DNA of 34,838 bases from an uncultured Oscillospiraceae bacterium (GCA_905236265.1 CAJOOV010000050.1:1-34838), one strand, 5' to 3'; shown: positions 1-7,543, counted from the first letter of the stretch. A program made the numbers and translations. Notes: generated by a model from the letters alone, not told the origin.

Positions 1-48
1 GTCAGCTATATGGCAGGGGGAACGACTAAGGACAGCGTACAGCCGTAA
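1..48 (+). CDS. Possible 3' end of an upstream gene (partial)
   Basis: Frame 1 is open from the window edge to a TAA at 46-48 and reads VSYMAGGTTKDSVQP. A rho-independent terminator follows about 50 bases later, as expected for a gene end. The piece is too short to assign a family, and another frame ends at 27-29 and cannot be excluded. The stop codon lies inside the first copy of a 35-bp tandem repeat, so the duplication covers the end of this putative gene. Confidence 0.3.
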   Translation, partial: VSYMAGGTTKDSVQP

Positions 49-102
49 CAATAAGAATGTCCAAAGGCAGCGTACAGCCGTAACAATAAGAATGTCCAAA
101 GG
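33..102. repeat. 35-bp tandem direct repeat, two perfect copies
   Basis: Copies at 33-67 and 68-102 are identical; each starts CAGCGTACAGCCG and ends TGTCCAAAGG. The first copy is bounded by an inverted GGACA/TGTCC pair (30-34 and 58-62). The repeat lies directly before a terminator whose left arm begins in the last bases of copy two. Confidence 0.95.
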
Positions 103-132
103 CAGCAATGGTTCAGTCATTGCTGCCTTTTT
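98..132 (+). terminator. Rho-independent terminator of the upstream gene
   Basis: A 10-bp perfect stem, GGCAGCAATG (101-110) with CATTGCTGCC (118-127), encloses a 7-base loop. A run of T follows at 128-132 and A's precede the stem. Confidence 0.9.
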
Positions 133-220
133 ACATGAAGGAGAAATATCAAAAACGAAAATATCAATAAATACTGAGGGCAAAAACGAAAGAAAGAGGA
201 TAGCGCCGGAAGAGGGAACG

Positions 221-229
221 TGGTATAAT
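221..229 (+). promoter_or_regulatory. Extended -10 promoter of the Tat operon
   Basis: TGG followed by a perfect TATAAT at 224-229 is an extended -10 element. No good -35 lies 16-18 bases upstream, which is usual for this promoter class. Transcription would start near 236, leaving a leader of about 45 bases before the TTG start at 281. Confidence 0.65.
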
Positions 230-280
230 GCACAGGAGATGAAAAGGCGTGGGCGCAATGCCGAAGGAGGAGGAACTGGA

Positions 281-1279
281 TTGAACGAGGTACGATGTGA
301 AAAACAATTCTCCTTACCCTCCGGAGAAAAGCTGGATGCCTCCTGCGTGATTCCCGGCTACACGGGTCTGCCTGTACAGCGTCAGGAGATCGTGCTGGGG
401 CATAACGAGGTGGAGCTGGAGCTGCAGCGCAGGTGCGTGAGCCACGGGCGCTATCTCACCACTGACCAGCCAGCCATGCGGGGAGACATGGTGAACCTTG
501 ACTTTCTCGGTTCTCTGGACGGCGAGGCATTTGACGACGGTAAGATCACCGGCTATCAGCTGAAGCTGGGGAGCAATACCTTCCTCAAGGAGTTTGAGGA
601 GCAGATCATGGGTCACAGCGCAGGGGAGTCCTTCTCCATTGACGTGACCTTCCCGGAGCAGTACCCTGCCGAGGAGCTGTGCGGGCGCACGGCACGCTTT
701 GACATCACCCTGAACGAGGTTCAGCACCTGACGGTGCCCAAACCCAGTGATGAAATCGCCAGAGAAGAGGGATTCCGTGATCTGGCAGAGATGACCAAAC
801 GGGTGGAGGAGCAGCGCACCCAGCTCCACAGGGCGAAGCAGGATGCCAGACTGCAAAAGCAGATTTTGGAGCACCTGATTCAAAACGCCCGTGCGGAGAT
901 TCCGGAGGAGCTGCTGAACCACACCGTCGGCCTGTTGCGGGAGCATTTTATGGCGGATCTCAGCAGACGGGGACAGAAGCTGGAGCGCTTCCTGCGCTGG
1001 AACAATATGACCGAGGACGCACTTCAGGCGAAGATGCGCCAGAGGGCGGTTGACCTGATTATCCGCCAGCTTGTGGTTGACACCATTGCCCGGCGGGAGC
1101 GGCTGGAGCCTACGGACAAAGAGGTAGAGCAGGCGCTGGAGCGCAGGAAAAAGACCCAGAGCCACCGCAGTGCCTATAACGACGCCCAGATGACGGCGCT
1201 GCTGAGAGAACGGATGTGCTGTGAACGGGTGGAGCGGTTTTTACTGGAGCAGAGCGAGGAGCATCCATGGGTGTCCTGA
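281..1279 (+). CDS. Short trigger-factor-like FKBP peptidyl-prolyl isomerase/chaperone
   Basis: The protein has 332 residues from TTG 281. That start is chosen because AAGGAGGAGG lies at 264-273; an in-frame ATG at 239 would be nearly leaderless relative to the promoter at 224. Residues 65-150 match the trigger factor FKBP domain: RGDMVNLDF, then the FxxxFEEQIMG region, then FPEQYPAEELCG. Residues 155-325 are helical and charged like the trigger factor C-terminal chaperone domain. The N-terminal ribosome-docking domain of full-length trigger factor (about 430 residues) is missing; only about 60 Cys-containing residues precede the FKBP part. It is therefore unlikely to be the cell's main trigger factor. 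Its 3' end overlaps the Fe-S protein gene by 13 bases in a tat operon, suggesting a dedicated folding helper for Tat-exported or cofactor-loaded proteins. The family is fairly certain; the role is inferred. Confidence 0.8.
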   Translation: MNEVRCEKQFSLPSGEKLDASCVIPGYTGLPVQRQEIVLGHNEVELELQRRCVSHGRYLTTDQPAMRGDMVNLDFLGSLDGEAFDDGKITGYQLKLGSNTFLKEFEEQIMGHSAGESFSIDVTFPEQYPAEELCGRTARFDITLNEVQHLTVPKPSDEIAREEGFRDLAEMTKRVEEQRTQLHRAKQDARLQKQILEHLIQNARAEIPEELLNHTVGLLREHFMADLSRRGQKLERFLRWNNMTEDALQAKMRQRAVDLIIRQLVVDTIARRERLEPTDKEVEQALERRKKTQSHRSAYNDAQMTALLRERMCCERVERFLLEQSEEHPWVS

Positions 1280-2337
1280 GCGGCATGGTTTGGAACCGCC
1301 TCACTGAGCTGCCCCATCCGGTGGTGCAGGAGCGGCGGTGTATCAACTGCTTTCGCAGACACAACTGCACGGCCTGCGCCGATGTCTGCCCGGAGCAGGT
1401 GATGCAGCCGGGGGGAAAGGTGGAGAGCTGGAGCAGCTGTACTGACTGCCAGCACTGCGTCACCGCCTGCCCCACAAGGGCAATCGGCCCCTCAGAGCAG
1501 CGCCTGCAGCGGCTGCTGACCCTGCGCACGGGTGAGGAGGAGCGGCTCTGGCTGGGCTGTGACCGCTCCGGCAGGGAGAATGACCTCTCCGTGGACTGCC
1601 TTTGCGGCATGTGCTGGGAGGAGCTGGCCTATCTCAGCTTCTTCCGCCGTCTGGTGATCGACCTTGCCCCCTGCGGCGGATGTGAAAAGACAGAGTGCCG
1701 CAGGCTGCTGGGAGAACAGCTTTGCATCCTGCGCTCCTTTCTGGGGCAGGAGCGGTTTTCCCGCCGGGTGGTTCTGGTCTACGAGGACGAAGCCGAGGCG
1801 AAGCCCCGGCAGGAGCTGAGCCGGAGAGACCTGTTCCAGCAGGGGGCGAAGCTGTCAAAAAACGGCATCGAGAGCCTGCTGAGGCAGGCACCTATGATGA
1901 ACCCGGAGGAGCTGAAGCTGGACGGGCTGTCCCTGCGCTCCCTGCTTCACCGGCAGATGGAGCGCTCAGGGGAGGTCTTTTACTGGACGGTTCCCAAGGT
2001 GAGCGGGGCGTGCAACGGCTGCGAAAGCTGCGTGAAAAGCTGCCCCACTCAGGCGCTGCGCCTGAGCGGGGACGGGAAGTGGCTGGTGCTGGATCCCGGC
2101 CATTGTACCAACTGCGGCGGCTGCAGCATTGCCTGTACAAAGCGGCGCATAACCGGAACGGAGACCGTAGGTCTTCGTAGCTTTGCCCCGGTGGCGCTGG
2201 CGGAGATACATAAAATCACCTGCCGAATCTGCGGCAGGGAGATGCGCGCCGCCACTTCAAACGGAATGTGCGGGGAGTGCCTGCGCAGGAGAATGGCGGA
2301 GGCGGCACAGCGCAACAGAAGGGAGAGAGGGGAATGA
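1267..2337 (+). CDS. Multi-cluster 4Fe-4S protein of the Tat operon
   Basis: The protein has 356 residues. ATG 1267 is supported by GCGAGGAG just upstream and overlaps the previous stop. The N-terminal part has cysteines 25, 28, 34, 37, 41 and 58, 61, 64, 68 in ferredoxin-like spacing with CP ends. A central module has C98, C111, C113, C116, C136, C139 and C144, loosely like the delta subunit of methyl-viologen hydrogenases. The C-terminal part has a bacterial ferredoxin pair (C249, C252, C256, C260; C280, C283, C286, C290) and a final four-Cys knuckle at 319-338. The likely role is electron transfer or Fe-S/redox assembly in the cytoplasm, as there is no N-terminal signal. SRRDLFQQ at 185-192 resembles a twin-arginine motif but is internal. 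Similar motifs start NapF-type ferredoxins. The stop overlaps the next ATG as ATGA, so translation is coupled to the tat genes. The precise function is unknown. Confidence 0.75.
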   Translation: MGVLSGMVWNRLTELPHPVVQERRCINCFRRHNCTACADVCPEQVMQPGGKVESWSSCTDCQHCVTACPTRAIGPSEQRLQRLLTLRTGEEERLWLGCDRSGRENDLSVDCLCGMCWEELAYLSFFRRLVIDLAPCGGCEKTECRRLLGEQLCILRSFLGQERFSRRVVLVYEDEAEAKPRQELSRRDLFQQGAKLSKNGIESLLRQAPMMNPEELKLDGLSLRSLLHRQMERSGEVFYWTVPKVSGACNGCESCVKSCPTQALRLSGDGKWLVLDPGHCTNCGGCSIACTKRRITGTETVGLRSFAPVALAEIHKITCRICGREMRAATSNGMCGECLRRRMAEAAQRNRRERGE

Positions 2338-2699
2338 AACTTGGATTTGCCGAGATACTGGTGGTTCTGATTGTGGCCATGCTGGTGATCGGCCCGGACA
2401 AGCTGCCCTATTACACGAGAAATGCGGGCAAGGCGCTTCAGAGCTTCCGCAAGGCGCTGAACGAGACCACGGAAGAGGTGCGGGAGACGCTGGACGAGAC
2501 GGCGGGGGACATTATGGAGCCGGTGCAGGAGTTGAGAAACCTGCAAAAGGACGTGACGGACACGGTGAAGGATGCCTTCGACCCCTTCGCCAAGCCCACA
2601 CAAAAGCAGAAGACAGAGGAGTCTTCCCCGGCGCAGGAGACCCCGGCAGAGCCGGCGGAGGCTGCCCCGGCGGAGGCAGAGGGACAAAGGGAGAGCTGA
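2334..2699 (+). CDS. tatB: TatA/TatB-family translocase subunit (TatB-like)
   Basis: The protein has 121 residues from ATG 2334, which overlaps the previous stop (ATGA) with GGGAGAGAGGGG upstream. It has one N-terminal membrane helix (about residues 4-20) and the hinge GPDKLP, followed by an amphipathic helix (YYTRNAGKALQSFRKALNE). A long acidic coiled stretch leads to a Pro/Ala/Glu-rich tail (about 92-121). Length and the GPDKLP hinge favour a TatB-like role as substrate docking partner of TatC, but many Gram-positives use only TatA-type proteins, so TatA is the alternative. It sits in order with tatA and tatC. Confidence 0.8.
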   Translation: MKLGFAEILVVLIVAMLVIGPDKLPYYTRNAGKALQSFRKALNETTEEVRETLDETAGDIMEPVQELRNLQKDVTDTVKDAFDPFAKPTQKQKTEESSPAQETPAEPAEAAPAEAEGQRES

Positions 2700-2767
2700 C
2701 CCTCTCACGAAGGGGTGTCCGCACCGCTTTGCGAGGATGGTAAGATAAACTACAGGAGGAGATTAAA

Positions 2768-2941
2768 ATGCGTATTTCAACTATGGAGCTTCTGGTCGTA
2801 TTGGTCATTGTCATTGTCATTTTTGGGCCAAAGCAGATTCCGAAGCTGGGAAAAATGCTGGGCTCCAGCATCAAGAGCTTCAAGAAGGGCATGGAAGAGG
2901 ATATGCCCGATGAGGACGAGGAGGAGAAGAAGGAGTCATGA
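2768..2941 (+). CDS. tatA: TatA, twin-arginine translocase pore subunit
   Basis: This is a 57-residue protein. ATG 2768 has AGGAGGAG at 2753-2760. The single membrane helix (MELLVVLVIVIVIF, residues 6-19) is followed by the TatA signature FGPKQIPKLGKMLG and the amphipathic helix SSIKSFKKGMEED, then an acidic tail. TatA oligomerises to form the Tat translocation path for folded proteins. Its TGA overlaps the tatC ATG as ATGA, so translation of the two is coupled. The 68 bases between this gene and the previous one contain only the ribosome site; no separate promoter is evident. Confidence 0.9.
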   Translation: MRISTMELLVVLVIVIVIFGPKQIPKLGKMLGSSIKSFKKGMEEDMPDEDEEEKKES

Positions 2942-3693
2942 GCAGCGCTGCTCAGGAAAAAAAGCAAGGCGGCTCCATGCCTCTGACCGGACACCTGAAG
3001 GAGCTGAGAAACCGGCTGGTGATCTGTCTGGTGCCCTTTGTGGTGCTGACTGTCGTGTTCATTCCCATGGCAGACCGGCTGGTGACCTTACTTACGGATC
3101 TGGGCAGTGAATACGGCTATCGGTATGTCTATCTGGCACCTCAGGAGCTGATGGTGGAGTACCTGCGCATCTCCGTGCTGGGCGCTGTGATCTGCTGTAT
3201 CCCGCTGATTCTGTTTCAGGTCTGGTCCTTCACCCAGCCGGGGCTGAAGGCGTCGGAACGGCGCATGTTCGGCTTTTCCATGGTGTTTGGACTGTTCTGC
3301 TTCTGTCTGGGCATCCTGTTTGCCTACAAGATCACTGTCCCGTTTATGCTCCACTTCCTCATCGGACTGAGCAATCAGGACATCTCGGCGGCAATCAGCA
3401 TCGAGAAGTATGTCAGCTTTCTGCTCACGGTCTTTCTGATTTTCGGCATCGTCTTTGAAATGCCCCTGCTCAGCGTGGTGCTGACCAATCTGGGGCTGAT
3501 TCGTCCCGAATTTCTGAAGACCGCCCGAAAGCCTGCCATTGTGGTGATCTTCTTCATCGCAGCGGTCATCACGCCCCCGGACATCTTTTCCCAGATCATG
3601 GTGGCTGTTCCCATGATCGTGCTCTATCAGGTGAGTATCCTGCTCAGCAGTCTGTTCTACCGGAAGCGGGAGGAGCAGAAAAAAGAGGATTGA
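2938..3693 (+). CDS. tatC: TatC, twin-arginine translocase receptor
   Basis: The protein has 251 residues, normal for TatC. Hallmarks are HLKELRNRL near the N-terminus, APQELMVEYLR with the conserved glutamate of the first periplasmic/cytoplasmic region, PGLKASERR, and the six hydrophobic helices expected of the family. VITPPDIFSQ near the C-terminus is the usual late TatC motif. TatC recognises the twin-arginine signal peptide together with TatB-type proteins. It is the last gene of the operon and is followed by a strong terminator. Confidence 0.95.
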   Translation: MSSAAQEKKQGGSMPLTGHLKELRNRLVICLVPFVVLTVVFIPMADRLVTLLTDLGSEYGYRYVYLAPQELMVEYLRISVLGAVICCIPLILFQVWSFTQPGLKASERRMFGFSMVFGLFCFCLGILFAYKITVPFMLHFLIGLSNQDISAAISIEKYVSFLLTVFLIFGIVFEMPLLSVVLTNLGLIRPEFLKTARKPAIVVIFFIAAVITPPDIFSQIMVAVPMIVLYQVSILLSSLFYRKREEQKKED

Positions 3694-3702
3694 TACTGAG
3701 AG

Positions 3703-3736
3703 AAAAAAGCACTGATACGGCATCAGTGCTTTTTTT
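3703..3736 (+). terminator. Terminator of the Tat operon
   Basis: An 8-bp GC-containing stem, GCACTGAT (3709-3716) with ATCAGTGC (3722-3729), has a 5-base loop, a preceding A run and a following T run. The A/T runs extend the stem. It may also serve the minus-strand isomerase operon that ends at 3780. Confidence 0.9.
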
Positions 3737-3779
3737 ATCCCTGCCCACCGGATGAACCGGTGGGCATTTGCTATTCTGT

Positions 3780-5261
3780 TTATGCCCAGGGATTTTCCGT
3801 GGGATAGGGCAGGCTTGCAGGCTGGTTGTAGGCAATATCCTTCACGCCCAGGAACTTGAATACCTCAAACAGGTACTTGCCCACATGGGAGAAGGCCACA
3901 GCGCCGTGATGGGGATAGCCCTTCTGAATCAGCACATGGCGGTAGAAGCGACCCATCTCAGGAATGGCGAACACCGCAATGCCGCCGAAGGAGCGGGTGG
4001 GTACGTCCAGAATCTGACCCTGTGCGATATAGGAGCGCAGATCGCCGTTGGAATCGCACTGGAGACGGTAGAAGGTGATGTCGCTGGCGGCAATGTCCCC
4101 CTCCAGCGTTCCACGGGTGAAGTCCGGCTCGCTTCCCTCCGGCTCCAGCAGCCGGTGCTGAATGAGCTGGTACTTGATGGCCCGATCAGAGCACATCTTG
4201 CACTCCGGCGTATTGCCGCAGTGGAAGCCCATAAAGGTGTCCGTGAGTTTGCAGTCGTACCTGCCTTTAATATCCTCGTCATAGATGTACTGGGGAACGG
4301 AGTTGTTGATGTCCAGCAGGGTGACGGTATCATAGGAGACGCACATGCCGATATACTCGCTCAGTGCGCCGTATACGTCCACCTCGCAGGAGACAGGGAT
4401 ACCCCTGCTCACCAGACGGGAGTTCACATAGCAGGGCTCAAAGCCGAACTGGCTGGGGAAGGCAGGCCAGCACTTGTCAGCGAAGGCCACATACTTCCGG
4501 CTGCCCTTGTGCTGCTCCGCCCAGTCCAGCAGCGTCAGCTCGAACTGTGCCATCTTCCGGTTCAGGTCGGAGTAGTAGCGCCCCTCGCCCATCTCGCCTA
4601 CCATATCGGCGCAGACATCGGGAATGCGGGGGTCGTTTTCATGCTCCTTGTATGCCACCAGCAGATCCAGCTCGGAGTTCTCCTCAATCTCCACGCCCAG
4701 CTCATACAGACCCTTGATGGGGGCGTTGCAGGCGAAGAAATCCTGAGGACGGGGGCCGAAGGTGATGATCTTCAGGTTCTTCACGCCGATCACTGCACGG
4801 GCGACAGGCACGAAGTCAGCGATCATTCCGGCAATGTCGTCAGCAGTGCCCACGGGGTACTCCGGGATATAGCCCTTCAGGTGGCGCATACCCAGATTGT
4901 AGGAGCAGTTGAGCATACCGCAGTAGGCGTCGCCTCTGCCGTTCATCATGTCGCCGTCGCCCTCAGCCGCCGCCACATACATCACGGGGCCGTCAAAGTG
5001 CTTTGCAATCAGCGTCTCCGGAGTCTCAGGGCCGAAGTTGCCCAGAAAGACCACCAGTGCGTTGCAGTCGGCGGCCTTGACCTCCTCCACGGCCTTGAGC
5101 ATATCCAGCTCGTTTTCCACCGTGGTGGGGCAGTTGTAGAGTGCGCCCTTGTAAGCCTTGGCGATATTCTCCCGGCGCTGGGTGGACAGTGCGATGGGGA
5201 AGCAGTCACGGCTGACGGCGATAAGCCCCAGTCTGACCTCAGGAATGTTGCTGCCTAACAT
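3780..5261 (-). CDS. L-fucose/L-arabinose isomerase family protein
   Basis: The protein has 493 residues from ATG 5261. The in-frame ATG at 5279 is rejected because AAGGAGG, the ribosome site for 5261, lies directly after it. Length and sequence match the ketol-isomerases of the FucI/AraA fold: an N-terminal Rossmann-like part with VVFLGNFGPETPE, a middle region, and a C-terminal half with GFHCGNTPEC and late His residues (YPHHGAVAFSHVGKY) typical of the metal/substrate site. It would interconvert an aldose and ketose in the cytoplasm. With xylulokinase in the same operon, the ketose is probably a pentulose; FucI-type enzymes can also use D-arabinose. It is the last gene of a three-gene operon, 24 bases after the DUF4867-like gene. 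The substrate is unknown. Confidence 0.8.
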   Translation of the reverse strand: MLGSNIPEVRLGLIAVSRDCFPIALSTQRRENIAKAYKGALYNCPTTVENELDMLKAVEEVKAADCNALVVFLGNFGPETPETLIAKHFDGPVMYVAAAEGDGDMMNGRGDAYCGMLNCSYNLGMRHLKGYIPEYPVGTADDIAGMIADFVPVARAVIGVKNLKIITFGPRPQDFFACNAPIKGLYELGVEIEENSELDLLVAYKEHENDPRIPDVCADMVGEMGEGRYYSDLNRKMAQFELTLLDWAEQHKGSRKYVAFADKCWPAFPSQFGFEPCYVNSRLVSRGIPVSCEVDVYGALSEYIGMCVSYDTVTLLDINNSVPQYIYDEDIKGRYDCKLTDTFMGFHCGNTPECKMCSDRAIKYQLIQHRLLEPEGSEPDFTRGTLEGDIAASDITFYRLQCDSNGDLRSYIAQGQILDVPTRSFGGIAVFAIPEMGRFYRHVLIQKGYPHHGAVAFSHVGKYLFEVFKFLGVKDIAYNQPASLPYPTENPWA

Positions 5262-5285
5262 GATTTTGTCCTCCTTCATGATTGT

Positions 5286-5924
5286 TCAAATAGAATCAGC
5301 AATGTCAATATTTGCGCCCTTCAGACCGATGACAGCGCCCTGCTTTGCCTCATCGCTGTCGGGATGGGCGAGGAGCCACTTGTTTCGTGCGGTGAGCAGC
5401 GTGTCCTCCCGGCTGGCGGGGGTGAAGTCCGGCTTTTCCGTATTCGTCCCCCAGGGCAGCGCCACCAGCACCCGGAAGCCCTTCTCCCCGTCCGTATGAC
5501 AGGGGGCGTAGTGGAGCGTGGTGGCATAGACCTCCACCATTACCCCCGCAGGCACCCGGAAGGCGAGGACATTGGCAGTATCGAACAGCCCGTCCTCCTC
5601 GATCTGTGTCTGCTTGCCCAGCAGGAGAATAAAGTCCTCCGTGCCCAGATTGAACTCGCTGTCCCGGTGGTATTCCAGACAGTTCAGCTTTGTGTTGCGG
5701 CCATTGCACCAGCCAAGCTGGATGGGCATACCGCCAAACATCTGTTCGCTGATCTCCACCATGGAGGGCAGCTCCTGCAGGATCGGATCCTCCGGGACAT
5801 ACCCGGTGCCCCGCTCCGGCATGGGGGTCTGTCTCAGCCCCTCCAGCAGCTCGCCGGTGTCATAGCCGGTGACCACTCTTCCGTACTCTTTGAACGCTTT
5901 GTCATAAACAGAATGGACTTTCAT
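5286..5924 (-). CDS. DUF4867-like cupin protein of a sugar operon
   Basis: The protein has 212 residues from ATG 5924, with GAGGTGA upstream. I place it in the uncharacterised DUF4867 group from its size, sequence and position beside an isomerase and a kinase. LEYHRDSEFNLG (about residues 83-94) and VEVYATTLHYAPCH look like the two halves of a cupin metal site (His/Glu, later His). That suggests a small sugar isomerase, epimerase or mutarotase, but no function is established. It lies 12 bases after xylulokinase and 24 before the isomerase, so it is co-translated with both. The family assignment is from memory and the enzyme role is inferred. Confidence 0.65.
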   Translation of the reverse strand: MKVHSVYDKAFKEYGRVVTGYDTGELLEGLRQTPMPERGTGYVPEDPILQELPSMVEISEQMFGGMPIQLGWCNGRNTKLNCLEYHRDSEFNLGTEDFILLLGKQTQIEEDGLFDTANVLAFRVPAGVMVEVYATTLHYAPCHTDGEKGFRVLVALPWGTNTEKPDFTPASREDTLLTARNKWLLAHPDSDEAKQGAVIGLKGANIDIADSI

Positions 5925-5936
5925 ACCTGTATCACC

Positions 5937-7412
5937 TCACACGATTTCAGGAAACAGCGCCTTCATGGCGGGATAGATTTTGCTGAACTGACGGTAGCGC
6001 TCCTCATAGCGCTCGGCCAGCTCTGCCTCCGGCTCAATGGTATCAACTACATGCACCAGACGGGCGCACACCGCCTCCACGCTGGCATCCGCTCCGTGGG
6101 CAACCATGGCCAGCATGGCGCCGCCCATGCCGGGGCCCTGCTCTGTCTCCACAATGTCCAGCTTCAGATTCAGCACGTTGGCGATGATTTTCCTCCAAAG
6201 GGGGGACTTTGCCCCGCCGCCGCAGATCTTGCTGCGGCTGATCTCAATGACCTGCGCCCTCGCCACCTCCAGAGAGTCCCGGATGGCGAAGGCCACGCCC
6301 TCCAGCATTGCCTGCGTCAGGTCGGCACGGGTGGAGTCCATGGTCATGCCCACGAAGGTTCCACGGGCGTTGGTGTCGTTGATGGGGCTGCGCTCCCCCA
6401 TGAGATAGGGGAGGAAGTAGACATGGTTTCGTCCCAGTTTGTCGTCAGTGATGGGCTGCTGCTCGGCGGCGTAGTCCTTTGTGTGGAAAATCTCCTCCAT
6501 GAGCCACTTGTTGCAGCTTGCAGCGGAGAGCATACAGCCCATGAGATGATAATGCCCGTCTGCGTGGGCGAAGGAGTGGAGGGCGTTGCAGTGATCCACG
6601 GCGAACCTGTCACTGGAGATGAAGATGGTTCCGGAGGTGCCCAGAGAGATATTGCACGCCCCGTCCCCCACGGTTCCGGTGCCCACGGCGGCGGCGGCAT
6701 TGTCCCCTGCGCCTGCGGCCACCACAGTGGAGGCGGGAATGCCCAGCCTTGCGGCCATCTCCGGGAGAACCGTGCCGATTTTCTCATAGGAGCGGAACAC
6801 GGCTGCCATCTGCTCCTCCCTCACGCCGCAGATGTCCAGCATCTCCCGGCTCCAGCGCAGGTGCTCCACATCGAAGAGCAGCATACCGGAGGCGTCGGAT
6901 ACATCCGTGGCGTGAACGCCGGTGAGCTTATAGTTGATGTAGTCCTTGGGCAGCATGATCTTGCGGATCTTTGCAAACAGCTCAGGCTCGTGCCTGCGCA
7001 TCCAGAGCAGCTTCGGGGCGGTGAAGCCGGCAAAGGCGATATTGGCGGTATACTTGCTCAGCGTCTCCCTGCCCACCACCTGATTCAGGTAGTCCACCTC
7101 TTCGGCGCACCGGCCATCATTCCAGAGAATGGCGGGGCGGATGACCTCGTCGTTCTCGTCCAGCACCACCAGTCCGTGCATCTGCCCGCCTGCGCCGATG
7201 CCCGCCACCTGAGCGGCATCAAAGCCCTGCAGCAGCTCCGGTATGCCCGTTTCCACGGCACGCAGCCAGTCCTCCGGGTTCTGCTGGCTCCAGCCGGGGC
7301 GGGGAAACTCCAGCGGGTACTCTTTGGTGACGATGCTGCAGATATGTCCATCCTGATCCATCAGCAGCAGCTTAGCCGCAGAGGTGCCCAGATCAATTCC
7401 GATGTAGAGCAT
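5937..7412 (-). CDS. xylB: Xylulokinase (FGGY family carbohydrate kinase)
   Basis: The protein has 491 residues, the usual length. The N-terminal ATPase motif is GIDLGTSAAKLLL (residues 5-17). The substrate region has GQMHGLV and ILWNDGR, as in xylulokinases, and the second ATPase lobe has SLGTSGTIF and the adenosine motif CGGGAKSPLWRKI. It phosphorylates a ketopentose, probably D-xylulose, to feed the pentose phosphate pathway. ATG 7412 has GGAAGG upstream. It is the first gene of the minus-strand operon, so the kinase is made first. The promoter lies in 7413-7560, shared with the divergent AraC-type regulator; the minus-strand -35/-10 boxes are weak, consistent with activator dependence. 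Confidence 0.9.
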   Translation of the reverse strand: MLYIGIDLGTSAAKLLLMDQDGHICSIVTKEYPLEFPRPGWSQQNPEDWLRAVETGIPELLQGFDAAQVAGIGAGGQMHGLVVLDENDEVIRPAILWNDGRCAEEVDYLNQVVGRETLSKYTANIAFAGFTAPKLLWMRRHEPELFAKIRKIMLPKDYINYKLTGVHATDVSDASGMLLFDVEHLRWSREMLDICGVREEQMAAVFRSYEKIGTVLPEMAARLGIPASTVVAAGAGDNAAAAVGTGTVGDGACNISLGTSGTIFISSDRFAVDHCNALHSFAHADGHYHLMGCMLSAASCNKWLMEEIFHTKDYAAEQQPITDDKLGRNHVYFLPYLMGERSPINDTNARGTFVGMTMDSTRADLTQAMLEGVAFAIRDSLEVARAQVIEISRSKICGGGAKSPLWRKIIANVLNLKLDIVETEQGPGMGGAMLAMVAHGADASVEAVCARLVHVVDTIEPEAELAERYEERYRQFSKIYPAMKALFPEIV

Positions 7413-7453
7413 GAGTGACCTTCCTTTCCGTTGTGTTTTCTGCCTCGTGTGTC

Positions 7454-7473
7454 AGTATGACAAAAGTATGACA
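7454..7473. promoter_or_regulatory. Direct repeats AGTATGACA, 11-bp period: candidate operator
   Basis: Two perfect copies of AGTATGACA at 7454-7462 and 7465-7473 are one helical turn apart, between the divergent xylB and araC-type genes. AraC-type proteins bind direct half-sites through two HTH motifs. The position about 40-60 bases before the xylB start fits control of that operon. Confidence 0.55.
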
Positions 7474-7514
7474 CGGCGGGGGAAATCCGTCTTTGGCAAT
7501 TCTGTTTATTTCAT

Positions 7515-7543
7515 TAGACGAATTTGACCTGCTGTGATATAAT
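7515..7543 (+). promoter_or_regulatory. Promoter of the AraC-type regulator gene
   Basis: TAGACG (7515-7520, four of six consensus bases), a 17-base spacer and a perfect TATAAT (7538-7543) preceded by TGA make an extended -10 promoter. The start would be near 7550, 34 bases before TTG 7584. Confidence 0.75.

Noticed and set aside
33..102. CRISPR array
   Set aside because: The two copies are directly tandem with no spacers.
2..280. Frame of the trigger-factor-like gene open upstream to the window edge
   Set aside because: It passes through a strong terminator and a promoter; the TTG at 281 with AAGGAGGAGG is the better start.
3768..5258. Long plus-strand open frame antisense to the isomerase gene
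   Set aside because: It is a codon-bias shadow in GC-rich DNA: no ribosome site, no recognisable domain, and the minus-strand gene is a clear family member.
5364..7418. 684-codon plus-strand frame across the DUF4867-like and xylulokinase genes
   Set aside because: It spans two real minus-strand genes and their junction; the protein is low-complexity and His/Leu rich with no domain.
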